The position numbers and the translations under genes were made by a program. The notes below the pieces were generated by a model that saw nothing but the letters and a program-made list of their open reading frames with translations, did not search any database and had not been told where the DNA came from. Positions 33,715 to 44,462 of a stretch of DNA of 64,000 bases are shown here, piece after piece. Source of the stretch: an uncultured Clostridia bacterium (lineage in GTDB: Bacteria > Bacillota > Clostridia > Oscillospirales > Oscillospiraceae); assembly GCA_930990965.1 (NCBI GenBank), contig CAKNRQ010000001.1:124001-188000 (forward strand), written 5' to 3'. Numbering within the stretch: position 1 is the first letter of the stretch; each line of letters begins with the position of its first letter.

Positions 33715-34092
33715 TCAATTTTTCTCTATCACGTACGACTGCAAGCCCTTCTTGCAACCGATACGCTCGTAAAACCCCTCCACTCCCTTTTGGGAGCCGA
33801 AGTAGAGCATCGTCGGTGTGTGCTCGCGGGCAAGGCGCAAAAGTTCGCTGCCGATGCCACGTTTTTGCCACTCGGGTGAGACCAGCATCTCGGTTATAGT
33901 TCCAAAGTAGTAGCCGTCGGTGAGTACGCGCAGGCAGCCCACGAGCTTTCCAGATTCGCGGGCGGTTATGTTTATGGTGCGATGCAGAGCCTCGCGTGTC
34001 TTATCGGTATCATAATCCCCGGGCCAGACTGTGTTGGCAAACTCTATAAACTCCTCCGCACTTAGCGCCCTGTCGTCTACAGTATATTTCAT
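33715..34092 (-). CDS. GNAT-family N-acetyltransferase
   Basis: The 125-residue protein is a small GNAT: the N-terminal DDRALSAEEFIEFAN is followed by SGKLVGCLRVLTDGYYFGTI, the acetyl-CoA pyrophosphate loop EWQKRGIGSELLRLA (Q/R-x2-G-x-G/A), then YFGSQKGVEGFYERIGCKKG. The substrate is unknown. It overlaps the preceding START-like gene by four bases (ATGA) and is the last gene of a three-gene minus-strand unit. Confidence 0.9.
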   Translation of the reverse strand: MKYTVDDRALSAEEFIEFANTVWPGDYDTDKTREALHRTINITARESGKLVGCLRVLTDGYYFGTITEMLVSPEWQKRGIGSELLRLAREHTPTMLYFGSQKGVEGFYERIGCKKGLQSYVIEKN

Positions 34093-34502
34093 AACCGCTC
34101 CTTTGTAATTGAAAGCGCTTTTTTCAGGTCAGATACAAATAGGCTCTGCTGCTTTTTCAGGTATTGCTTTACAAACGGGCGCAGGCAGAACTTCTTGGCC
34201 GTAACGTACTCAGTAAAGCTCACGTACGTCTGGCTACACAGTTCTTCAAACACGCCCAGCCACCGGCCTGTCAGATTGGTATTCTCAATGCTGAACTCCC
34301 AGATATACGGTGCATGTGACTGAGTCACGGTAAAGTGCGTGGCATAGCCGTCGCGGCTATACTCTGAGAAGTGGAGCTCATCCGCTGCTTCCACCCTTTC
34401 CAAGTCGCTGCGCCATTCACAGTAGCGCGCCGTATCGGTTATAACTCTCCAAAAGGTATTTATATCGGCGTCTAGCGTCGCGTTGATTTGGGAAATGGTC
34501 AC
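34089..34502 (-). CDS. SRPBCC (START-like) family protein
   Basis: The 137-residue protein has the SRPBCC/polyketide-cyclase-like opening INATLDADINTFWRVITDTA, YCEWRSDLERVE, and a central FSIENTNLTGRWLGVFEEL strand region, ending in a long C-terminal helix. Such proteins bind hydrophobic ligands in a deep cavity. No catalytic motif can be assigned. It is flanked by a cysteine-rich protein gene (upstream) and the GNAT gene (overlapping). Confidence 0.78.
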   Translation of the reverse strand: MTISQINATLDADINTFWRVITDTARYCEWRSDLERVEAADELHFSEYSRDGYATHFTVTQSHAPYIWEFSIENTNLTGRWLGVFEELCSQTYVSFTEYVTAKKFCLRPFVKQYLKKQQSLFVSDLKKALSITKERL

Positions 34503-34536
34503 GCTCTTCCTCCTTATAAAGCAGTGCGGCAGTGCA

Positions 34537-34896
34537 TCACTCCACTGTCACGCGAAAGCGGCAATTCTCCGCTCCGGTCAAGGCCGTGTGCAGCGTCTCC
34601 ACTTCAATTTTGCTGCCGGGCAGCAGCTCTTCGAGCACGTACAGTACGCTCTGGCGTGAGCACTCGCAGAAGTTCGGGTCAGTTACAGGTGCATTCATGG
34701 CTTCGGGGCACACGCAGCGCGGGTAACCTACTATGTATACATGTCCTGACTCAACCACTTCACCGTGAAAAAATTCAGTGTCGCCATACTTGGCATACTG
34801 AGCGTCCAAACTGCGGCCGCACTCTTCAAATTGCCGATGCATCTCCGGCAGCACAGTGAACTGTACGCATTTTACCGCTTTGGCTCTGTAGTCCAT
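34537..34896 (-). CDS. Cysteine-containing small protein, possibly related to ATC-hydrolase/4-vinyl-reductase-type domains
   Basis: The 119-residue protein is not confidently recognised. It has a set of closely placed cysteines, RCVCPEAM and NFCECSRQS, then LYVLEELLPGSKIEVETLHT and ALTGAENCRFRV. The final 'hxTxxxGxxxCxFxh' pattern is seen in 4-vinyl-reductase and L-2-amino-thiazoline-carboxylate hydrolase-like domains, suggesting a metal- or thiolate-binding fold. ATG 34896 follows GAGGTG by four bases. It is the first gene of the unit with the START-like and GNAT genes. Confidence 0.65.
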   Translation of the reverse strand: MDYRAKAVKCVQFTVLPEMHRQFEECGRSLDAQYAKYGDTEFFHGEVVESGHVYIVGYPRCVCPEAMNAPVTDPNFCECSRQSVLYVLEELLPGSKIEVETLHTALTGAENCRFRVTVE

Positions 34897-34928
34897 AATA
34901 CACCTCAAAAATAGGATTTCGTATCGTC

Positions 34929-34957
34929 ATCATAGCATGATCCCGAGAGTATCGCAA
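34929..34957 (-). promoter_or_regulatory. Promoter of the three-gene unit 34896-33715
   Basis: On the minus strand TTGCGA (34952-34957), 17-bp spacer, TATGAT (34929-34934). Confidence 0.65.
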
Positions 34958-34959
34958 TA

Positions 34960-34990
34960 AAAACCGCCCGGCTTGTACCGGGCGGCTTAA
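34960..34990 (-). terminator. Terminator after the first SLH protein gene
   Basis: On the minus strand CCGCCCGGTACAAGCCGGGCGG is followed by TTTTTATTG; it partly overlaps the next promoter. Confidence 0.85.
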
Positions 34991-35002
34991 TTTGGTTTGG
35001 CG

Positions 35003-38000
35003 TTACGCTTCGAGAGCGTCGTAGCGCATGAATATTGTGGCGCACTGCGCACGGGTCGCGGTGCTCTGAGGCTCAAGCGTGGTGGCAGTCATGCCCTCTA
35101 CGATGCCGTTTTCAAGCGCCCAGCTCATGGCCTCTTCGGCCCAGTCAGACACGCTTGCGGCGTCGCTGTAGGCGCTGAGGCTGTAGCTGCTCTCAGGCTC
35201 ACCGACGTAGCGCCAGAGCATGGTGACCATCTGCTCGCGTGTCACGAGCCCGCTCGCGTTCTCGCCGTCGCTGACTCCGTTTGTCACGGCCCACTCACGC
35301 GCGGCCTCAGCCCAGTTGGAGCCGGTTATGCTCGCGCCGTCTATGCGGCCCAGGACTGCCCAGAACATAGCGCGTGTCATCGTACCGTCCGGGTTGAAGG
35401 TGGTGGCGCTGTCACCCTCCATCATGCCGTTAAAATAGACGTAACTCACGGCGTCATAATACCACGCCCCGGCAGTAACGTCGGTGAAAGGCAGGGCTTC
35501 CTCGCCGGACACGAACTCGACTTCTACTTCGACATCTCCCTCGGGCATCTTAAAGGTGTAAGTCGTGGCATTCACACGAGTGACGTCCAAACGCCCGTCA
35601 GGACCCGTGACAACCACCCGGCCTACACTGTAGCCCTCGTCCGGCTCAGCGGTGATAGTGATAGTAGCACCAGCAGAGGCGTTAGTGAGGTTAGTGCTTA
35701 CAGTGCCGTTATCCGTGTCAGCTATGGTGATGGGGTAAGTAGTATCCGGCACGTTGACCGCGTTCCACATGGCGGTGAGAGTCATGTCGGAGTAGACCGT
35801 AATAGCCTGCCCCGCCTCATATCTGTTCCCCTGCGTATCACGCCACCCAGCAAAGCGGTAGCCGGAACGGGAATCAGGTGTGGGAAGGATGAGTACAGAT
35901 TGATCCCGCATAGAAATGACTATCTTATCCATATAACCATAGTCAATGGTTACCATGTGCATTACATCGGATGTTACCGAACTCAAATCAGTGATAATGT
36001 CCCCCGTCTGCGCTGCATTCTGTGCATCCTCTGTTGAACGGTAATAACTATACGGTGCTTCTGTATTGCTAACGCTATAAAGCTCAACAGTCAGATTGTC
36101 AGAAAGATAGTTAAGATCAACTGGCTCAGAGAAGTTACCTCCTGCTATAATTTGCTGTTCTTCACTGTTTACATATGCAAAATCTACATCACCGGCAGCG
36201 CCTACAAATGTACCATCCGTGATTTCAACTTCCACTATCTGAGTAATCTGAGTGGCATTAGCCAAGTTGCAGTCAAAGTATCGAACGCCATAATTGCTTC
36301 CGCTCTGGAACCTGCCGCCATTTATTACAACGTTAAGTGATGCGGTATCGTACCCGCTACCACGACGTCCAATTACAGTTATTGCGTCGCCTATGCCAGC
36401 GCTTCCGGAGTGTCCACGGTATCCCTGTAGTAGATCGTCGTCTGTGCCGGTATATTCATAACCGCCGTATACTGTGCCACAATTTACTATCAGTTCACCG
36501 CTGCATATCTCGATGCCTGAGCCTTCATTTGCTGTTATGCTAACAGAAGCATCATTGCCTCCAGCTACACCAACAGTAAGCCTGCCAGCACTGGGCCAAT
36601 ATATAGCCGTGCCCTGTGTAGACGTGAAAGATCCGCTATTTATTGTTACATTACTTGGGCTGACTCCACCAGAATTCAGATTGTTTGTTGAAATGGCGTA
36701 CACATCAGCAGTAACATCAACATTTGAAAGCGTGACCTCGGCCCCATCACTTGTGTTGTTATACTCAGAATTATATACAGTTAGGCCTGTCATGTACAGA
36801 TTGCTTCCAGCGGAATCGGCCGCTTCTGCTGTTATATTGCCACCAGACAGGTTGAGGATACCACCATAAGTTGTAATGGCACCACCCCAACCTCTCGAAT
36901 CGGTTGCCACAATATTAGATATGTCTGCGTAGCTGGTCAGGCTGCCATTTACATTGATAAGCGCCTCCCCAACTACATCTGCGACTATATCCACATCCGA
37001 AGTTAGAGTCAAATTTCCGGAGTTAACAATACCATTTCCGGCCTCTGTGCTATTATACATTTCAATGCGTCCATTTTCAATGCTTAACGTACCTACATTA
37101 AAAAGCATTGCATTGAACGAGCTGCTTCCGAACAGAGCACCAGTGTTGCTATACTGAGTAAGGTTAAGAGTATTTCCACCAAGATCCAGTGAAATGTCAT
37201 TATCTTCGCTTACTTTAATTGTATCTTCCGTTGTACTTTGTAGTAGCGTTACTGTGTCACCGTCTTTAGCAGCGTTTATAGCATTGACAAGTGTATTATA
37301 GCCAATACCATTAACGGAGGCAACTACGTTAACAGCATCATTTAAAATAATGGTTCCCGAGTTATTCTGAATTATTGCAGCGCCGGTTGGTATATATTTC
37401 TCCACATCGCTCTTTCCTCCAGCCACTGTGAACGATCCACCAGTAACCTCAACGCTTTGATTAGTATTTCCAGTTGTAAATTGATCATATACAGCCGCTT
37501 GGGCATCAGAACTTTCAAAAATCCCGCCTTCGATATACAGCTCAATTGGACGTGAAGTGCTTCCGGCACTATATCCACCTTCGACATATATAGCTGCCCC
37601 AGTTGTTGGGAAATCAGTTCCCGGAGTTCCTCCATAAGGTGCGGACGGCACAATTCCGTCACCAGTAGCAGAAACTGTAGTATTTCCCCTTATTATTGTT
37701 GTGCCACCTTTTAAAACAATTCCATTATTAACACCCGTGATAGCTGAATCTTCAATGATCATGCTGCCACTTATCGGAGGAAAGTATACAGCCGTTCCCT
37801 CACACACAATAGTTGAATTATTAATTAAAAGATTATTATTAGTATTTAGTCCTTGTACGCCAAGACCTTGGTCAGTAGTATGCAGGTATACACTTTCGAG
37901 AGCAATAGTTACATTATTATTGGTTGAGTACACATAAATTCCATATGTGCCAGAATTCGGTCCTCTAAGAATGCCATCTCTTACTGTTAGACTAAGGTTG

Positions 38001-38290
38001 CCCGCTCTCACTTCTATTATGTCATCTTCGCTTGAAGTAAAGGTGTGATTTGCCAAATCTAATACATACTCACCACTTGAATCAAAAGTTACTTCTCCCG
38101 AATTGACATCTCGCAGCAAGACGATTGTTCCACCGCCAATACTTTCAGCTGCATCAATTGCAGCTTGCAGAGTACCGTACTCTGTTCCATTCACGGAAGC
38201 AACAGGCTCATCATCCGCAAACGCCGCTATGGTCCCTAGTGCCATTACCAATATTACTGCTAACAACACTGTCAACAAACGTTTTTTCAT
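35003..38290 (-). CDS. Secreted S-layer-homology surface protein with beta-helix repeats
   Basis: The 1095-residue protein has a signal peptide (KKRLLTVLLAVILVMALG, cut near AFA-DD). Residues 30-770 are rich in Asn/Gly/Thr beta-helix rungs (pectate-lyase-like repeats such as NGTEYGTLQAAIDAAESIGG, LTVRDGILRGPN, and GSFTSTQGTAIYWPS). An InlB-like beta-grasp segment (GYRFAGWRDTQGN) and a short beta repeat (VSTNLTNASAGATITITAEP) follow. Three SLH domains occupy the last about 180 residues, beginning with FTDVTAGAWYYDAVSYVY and ending RAQCATIFMRYD; they anchor the protein to the cell wall. It is probably an adhesin or carbohydrate-binding protein. DNA from about 36 to 38.3 kb is visibly more AT-rich than the SLH-coding end. 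ATG 38290 has GAGGAGG ahead. Confidence 0.92.
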   Translation of the reverse strand: MKKRLLTVLLAVILVMALGTIAAFADDEPVASVNGTEYGTLQAAIDAAESIGGGTIVLLRDVNSGEVTFDSSGEYVLDLANHTFTSSEDDIIEVRAGNLSLTVRDGILRGPNSGTYGIYVYSTNNNVTIALESVYLHTTDQGLGVQGLNTNNNLLINNSTIVCEGTAVYFPPISGSMIIEDSAITGVNNGIVLKGGTTIIRGNTTVSATGDGIVPSAPYGGTPGTDFPTTGAAIYVEGGYSAGSTSRPIELYIEGGIFESSDAQAAVYDQFTTGNTNQSVEVTGGSFTVAGGKSDVEKYIPTGAAIIQNNSGTIILNDAVNVVASVNGIGYNTLVNAINAAKDGDTVTLLQSTTEDTIKVSEDNDISLDLGGNTLNLTQYSNTGALFGSSSFNAMLFNVGTLSIENGRIEMYNSTEAGNGIVNSGNLTLTSDVDIVADVVGEALINVNGSLTSYADISNIVATDSRGWGGAITTYGGILNLSGGNITAEAADSAGSNLYMTGLTVYNSEYNNTSDGAEVTLSNVDVTADVYAISTNNLNSGGVSPSNVTINSGSFTSTQGTAIYWPSAGRLTVGVAGGNDASVSITANEGSGIEICSGELIVNCGTVYGGYEYTGTDDDLLQGYRGHSGSAGIGDAITVIGRRGSGYDTASLNVVINGGRFQSGSNYGVRYFDCNLANATQITQIVEVEITDGTFVGAAGDVDFAYVNSEEQQIIAGGNFSEPVDLNYLSDNLTVELYSVSNTEAPYSYYRSTEDAQNAAQTGDIITDLSSVTSDVMHMVTIDYGYMDKIVISMRDQSVLILPTPDSRSGYRFAGWRDTQGNRYEAGQAITVYSDMTLTAMWNAVNVPDTTYPITIADTDNGTVSTNLTNASAGATITITAEPDEGYSVGRVVVTGPDGRLDVTRVNATTYTFKMPEGDVEVEVEFVSGEEALPFTDVTAGAWYYDAVSYVYFNGMMEGDSATTFNPDGTMTRAMFWAVLGRIDGASITGSNWAEAAREWAVTNGVSDGENASGLVTREQMVTMLWRYVGEPESSYSLSAYSDAASVSDWAEEAMSWALENGIVEGMTATTLEPQSTATRAQCATIFMRYDALEA

Positions 38291-38321
38291 ACCTTTATCC
38301 TCCTCGTGTGTCAAAGGTCTT

Positions 38322-38360
38322 TCGCTCTTTTTCAAAAAGAGCGACGGCAGATATCTGCCG
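38322..38360 (-). other. Two adjacent perfect hairpins in the leader of the SLH gene
   Basis: TCGCTCTTTTT-C-AAAAAGAGCGA (38322-38344) and the palindrome CGGCAGATATCTGCCG (38345-38360) abut each other between ligA and the SLH gene. The second, followed by TCGCTCTTTTT on the minus strand, may terminate ligA; together they may also protect or regulate the SLH mRNA. Confidence 0.55.
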
Positions 38361-38422
38361 TGGTTTATGGACACATAAATTATATAGTGGCTGCTATTAA
38401 ATGTCAAGGAGCGCGTGCGCAT

Positions 38423-41090
<2,668 letters not shown>

Positions 41091-41135
41091 AATTTGTCAC
41101 CTCAGACAATCATATGCGCCTGGATTTGTCCAAAA

Positions 41136-42386
41136 TCATTGTTCCAGCATCTCAGCTATGGCATTCATTACGCCGAGCTTGCCGCTCTCGTAGGTGAGGC
41201 CGCCCTGCAGGAAGGCAAAGTAGGGCTCACGCATCGGGCCGTCGCAGCTGAGCTCTATGGACGAGCCCTGCACAAAGGCGCCGGCGGCCATTATGACCTC
41301 GTCCTCGTATCCCGGCATGGCCCAGGGCTCGGGCGTGACATACGAGTCTACAGGCGAACCTGCCTGTATGCCACGACAGAAGCGCTTTAGGTTTTCGGGC
41401 GTTTCGAGCGTGATGGTCTGGATGATGTCACTGCGCTTCTCCATAGCGCCGGGCTCGGTTTTAAAGCCCAGCTCTTCGAGCATGGCGGCACAGAGCGCTG
41501 CGGTCTTTAGCGCCTGCGCAGTGGTGTGCGGCGCCATGAAAAGGCCCTGGAACAGCGCGCGGTTGTTGCCCAGCGTCGAGCCGCACTCCCCGCCTATGCC
41601 GGGAACCGTGAGCCTGAAGGCGGCGTTGTCTACAAGGTCCTCCCTGCCGGCTATGTAACCGCCGGTGGGCGCCAGACCGCCGCCCGGGTTCTTTATGAGC
41701 GAACCAGCTATGAGGTCTGCTCCGACCATCGTGGGCTCGACAATATCGGTAAATTCACCGTAGCAGTTGTCGACAATACAGGCTGTGCCGGGAGACACTG
41801 ACTTGATTGTGCGTATAATCTCGCCTATCTCCTCAACTGTCAGGGCGCGGCGGGCATCGTAGCCGCGGGAGCGCTGTATGAGCGCGGCGGCAGGCTGCAA
41901 GCCGTCGGCGCAGCGGCGTATGCTGGCGTAGTCCGGGCCGCCGTCTATGGTGTCCACCTGGTGGTAGCCAACGCCGTAGAAGCGCAGGGAGCCGTGAGCG
42001 TCGCCGGATATGCCTATGGCCGTGCGCAAAGTGTCGTAGGGTGCTCCCATAGTGGACATGAGGGTATCGCCTGGACGGAGCGCGGCAAATATAGCGCTTG
42101 CAATGGCGTGGGTACCATTAACGAAGCCAATGCGCACCAGAGCCTTCTCCGCGCCGAACACCCTTGCCCAGACTTTGTCGAGCGTCTCGCGGCCAAGGTC
42201 GTCGTAGCCATATCCGGTCGTACCCGCAAAGCAGGAATCCGACACGCGGAACTCCTGAAAGGCCTCCATGACACGCTCGGTGCACTTCATGCTGACCTCG
42301 TCTATTTCGGCAAAGCGCGGCGCGAGGCGGCTTTCGCACTTCGCGGCGAGGTCTCTCACGCTTTGCGGTATCTCACTCGGTTTCAT
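41136..42386 (-). CDS. Methionine gamma-lyase-family (YnbB-like) PLP enzyme
   Basis: The 416-residue protein belongs to PF06838, once called aluminium resistance proteins. It is a fold-type I PLP enzyme: FAGTTGYGYDDLGRETLDKV near residue 55, NGTHAIASAIFAALRPGDT, the cofactor Asp in ACIVDNCYGEF, and the Schiff-base Lys in AGSLIKNPGGGLAPTGGYIA. It probably acts on sulphur amino acids; the reaction is not established for this branch. The start is ATG 42386, inside the end of murD (14-base overlap); the in-frame TTG three codons earlier has a poor site. Confidence 0.9.
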   Translation of the reverse strand: MKPSEIPQSVRDLAAKCESRLAPRFAEIDEVSMKCTERVMEAFQEFRVSDSCFAGTTGYGYDDLGRETLDKVWARVFGAEKALVRIGFVNGTHAIASAIFAALRPGDTLMSTMGAPYDTLRTAIGISGDAHGSLRFYGVGYHQVDTIDGGPDYASIRRCADGLQPAAALIQRSRGYDARRALTVEEIGEIIRTIKSVSPGTACIVDNCYGEFTDIVEPTMVGADLIAGSLIKNPGGGLAPTGGYIAGREDLVDNAAFRLTVPGIGGECGSTLGNNRALFQGLFMAPHTTAQALKTAALCAAMLEELGFKTEPGAMEKRSDIIQTITLETPENLKRFCRGIQAGSPVDSYVTPEPWAMPGYEDEVIMAAGAFVQGSSIELSCDGPMREPYFAFLQGGLTYESGKLGVMNAIAEMLEQ

Positions 42387-43773
42387 TGCCTTCAAACTCC
42401 AATACTATTTTTCTAAATGTGTCGCCGCGTTCGGCGAAGTTTTTGAACCGGTCGAAGCTCGAGCAGGCGGGGCTGAGTAGTATGACATCACCCGGTATCG
42501 AGTGCTCGCGCGCCTCAACCACGGCTGTCTTGAGGTCGGGCACAATGTGTATGGGAAGCCTCGACGGGTCGAAGAACACGCTCTTTCGCACTGCCTGAGC
42601 TATCTGCTCGGCGGTGTCGCCGGTCAGGTAGAGCGCCTTGACCCGCTCGGCAATCTCGTCTGCCAGCGCGTCGAAGCTCACGTGCTTGTCGTGCCCGCCT
42701 GCGATGAGGATGGGCTTTGTGCGCATGGCTCGCAGACCGGCTATTGTGCGCGTGGGGCTCGTGGCGATGGAGTCGTTGATATACGACACACCGTCGAGTT
42801 TTCTCACACGCTCGAGCCTGTGGCGCACGCCACCATAAGTGCGCGCGACTTTGCGGCACATTTCTGGCGAAACCAGGCCGTCTACAGCGCAGAAAGCCGC
42901 CATGTAGTTCTCAACGTTGTGCTCGCCGGGCAGCAAAATTTCCGTCTCAGGTATAATCGGCTCCACAGTCCAGTTGTGCGAGTAGTAAATCATGCCGTCA
43001 CGGCAGAACACGCCGTCCTGCACGGTCTCGCGGTGTGAAAACTGAATCACGCGGCCGCAAGCCTCTTCACCGAAGCGCGCCGTGACAGCGTTGTCGCGGT
43101 TCACTACCAGCACATCACCGGCGTGTTGGTTCAAATAGATGCGGCGCTTCGCGTCTATATAGTCCTCGTAGCTCGGGTGCTTGTCAAGATGGTTGGGTGA
43201 AACATTGGTAACGACAGCCACATCCGGCCTTATGTTTATGCTGTGAAGCTGGAAGCTGGACAGCTCCAGAACCGCCACATCGTCCGGGTGAATGTCAGGT
43301 ATCTCGGTGAGCAGCGGCTTGCCTATATTGCCGCCCAGGTGTACCCGCTTGCCGGCTGCGCGCAATAGTTCTGCTATGATGGAACTTGTTGTGGTCTTGC
43401 CGTCTGAGCCCGTTATGCCTATAGTCCGGCAGGGACAGAGCTGGAAGAATGCCTCCATCTCGCTTGTAATTACCGCCCCGTGTTCCCTGGCTGATATCAG
43501 GTGCTCATCTATCGGCAGCAGTCCGGGCGTGCGGAAAATGACGTCGAAGCCGTCAAGTCCGTCCAGATACCCCTCGCCCAACCTGAGCTCTGCTCCACGG
43601 GTCGAGAGTATTTCGGCTTCGTCCTCCATGGCCGCTGCGTCGCGTATGTCGCACACCGTAATCGGCAGTCCGTTATCCAGCAGCAGATCTATGAGCGGAG
43701 AGTTGCTCACACCTATTCCAAGGACAGCCACGCGCTTGCCGCGCAGGGCGTCAACATATTCTTGAAGCGTCAT
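42373..43773 (-). CDS. murD: UDP-N-acetylmuramoyl-L-alanine--D-glutamate ligase
   Basis: The 466-residue MurD adds D-glutamate to UDP-MurNAc-L-Ala in peptidoglycan synthesis. Domains: an N-terminal Rossmann-like UMP-binding part (RVAVLGIGVSNSPLIDLLL), the central ATPase with P-loop GITGSDGKTTTSSIIAELL, ELSSFQL and TNVSPNHLDKHPSYEDY, and the C-terminal ligase domain with HRLERVRKLDGVSYINDSIA and LIAGGHDKHVSFD. It is outside any dcw cluster here, next to a PLP enzyme gene. Start ATG 43773 is preceded by GAGGTGATATTT. Confidence 0.95.
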   Translation of the reverse strand: MTLQEYVDALRGKRVAVLGIGVSNSPLIDLLLDNGLPITVCDIRDAAAMEDEAEILSTRGAELRLGEGYLDGLDGFDVIFRTPGLLPIDEHLISAREHGAVITSEMEAFFQLCPCRTIGITGSDGKTTTSSIIAELLRAAGKRVHLGGNIGKPLLTEIPDIHPDDVAVLELSSFQLHSINIRPDVAVVTNVSPNHLDKHPSYEDYIDAKRRIYLNQHAGDVLVVNRDNAVTARFGEEACGRVIQFSHRETVQDGVFCRDGMIYYSHNWTVEPIIPETEILLPGEHNVENYMAAFCAVDGLVSPEMCRKVARTYGGVRHRLERVRKLDGVSYINDSIATSPTRTIAGLRAMRTKPILIAGGHDKHVSFDALADEIAERVKALYLTGDTAEQIAQAVRKSVFFDPSRLPIHIVPDLKTAVVEAREHSIPGDVILLSPACSSFDRFKNFAERGDTFRKIVLEFEGNETE

Positions 43774-43832
43774 AAATATCACCTCGCGTCCACTAATTAT
43801 ATCCCGTGGCGGGCGCAAATACAATATTTTTG

Positions 43833-43861
43833 TTGACTACGTAAATTCAAAAGGGTAAAAT
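43833..43861 (+). promoter_or_regulatory. Promoter of the RNase P RNA gene
   Basis: TTGACT (43833-43838), 17-bp spacer, TAAAAT (43856-43861), placing the start at about 43867. Confidence 0.85.
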
Positions 43862-43865
43862 ACCG

Positions 43866-44322
43866 AAGAGCGGGCCGGACGGCCGCGGGCATAAGGCGAA
43901 AGCCTGTGCGTGAGGAAAGTCCGGGCTCCACAGGGCAAGGATAACGGGTAACACCCGCCAGGGGCGACCCTCGGACAAGTGCAACAGAGATATACCGCGT
44001 CGATCCTCCCCTCGCGGGCTGCGCTTAGCGGGGAAAGGAGGAGCAAGGGAGCGAGCGCAGTTTTCGGCAGGAGCCACAGGCTCATGCCGGAAACGAAGCC
44101 GAGCGGACTTTGCAACGACGTAAGGGTGGAAAGGCGAGGTAAGAGCTCACCCATCGCCTGGAGACAGGTGGATGCTGTAAACTCTATCCGGAGCAACACC
44201 GTGGATGGGAACTTTCGGCCGGCCCGGCCGTCCCAGAGGAGGTGGCTGAAGCCGTGCGGCAACGTACGGCGTAGATAGATGGCCGTCGATTACAGAACCC
44301 GGCTTACAGGCCCGCTCTTTTT
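43866..44322 (+). ncRNA. rnpB: RNase P RNA, bacterial class A
   Basis: The catalytic RNA of RNase P, which trims tRNA 5' ends. The helix P1 arms are AAGAGCGGGCC (43866-43876) and GGCCCGCTCTT (44309-44319). The universally conserved P4 segment GAGGAAAGTCCGGGCTCC begins at 43911, and the matching 3' core ACAGAACCCGGCTTA begins at 44293. CAACAGAGA and the GGTAAGAGCTCACC element (J11/12, P10-11) are also present. The size, about 455 nt, is somewhat large, with an extended P12 arm near 44010. The RNA ends in CTTTTTGG, which helps termination. Confidence 0.96.
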
Positions 44323-44405
44323 GGATTGAACCGGTCGCTCAGGCGGTCATTTCTTTTTGATGCCATAAGGCATATGGAGAGTCATATTACACCTGGAGGT
44401 TTCCC

Positions 44406-44462
44406 ATGCATCTAACCACAATGCGCGCTGTCTCACAGAGGTCTGTCTATGGAAAAGCTTGA
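44406..44462 (+). CDS. 18-codon leader ORF overlapping the mannosyltransferase start
   Basis: A short ORF, MHLTTMRAVSQRSVYGKA, has a better ribosome site (CTGGAGG) than the gene that follows. Its TGA lies 11 bases inside the downstream gene in another frame, so ribosomes finishing it would be at the downstream ATG (44449). It is a candidate for translational coupling or regulation. No homologue is known to me. Confidence 0.4.
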   Translation: MHLTTMRAVSQRSVYGKA

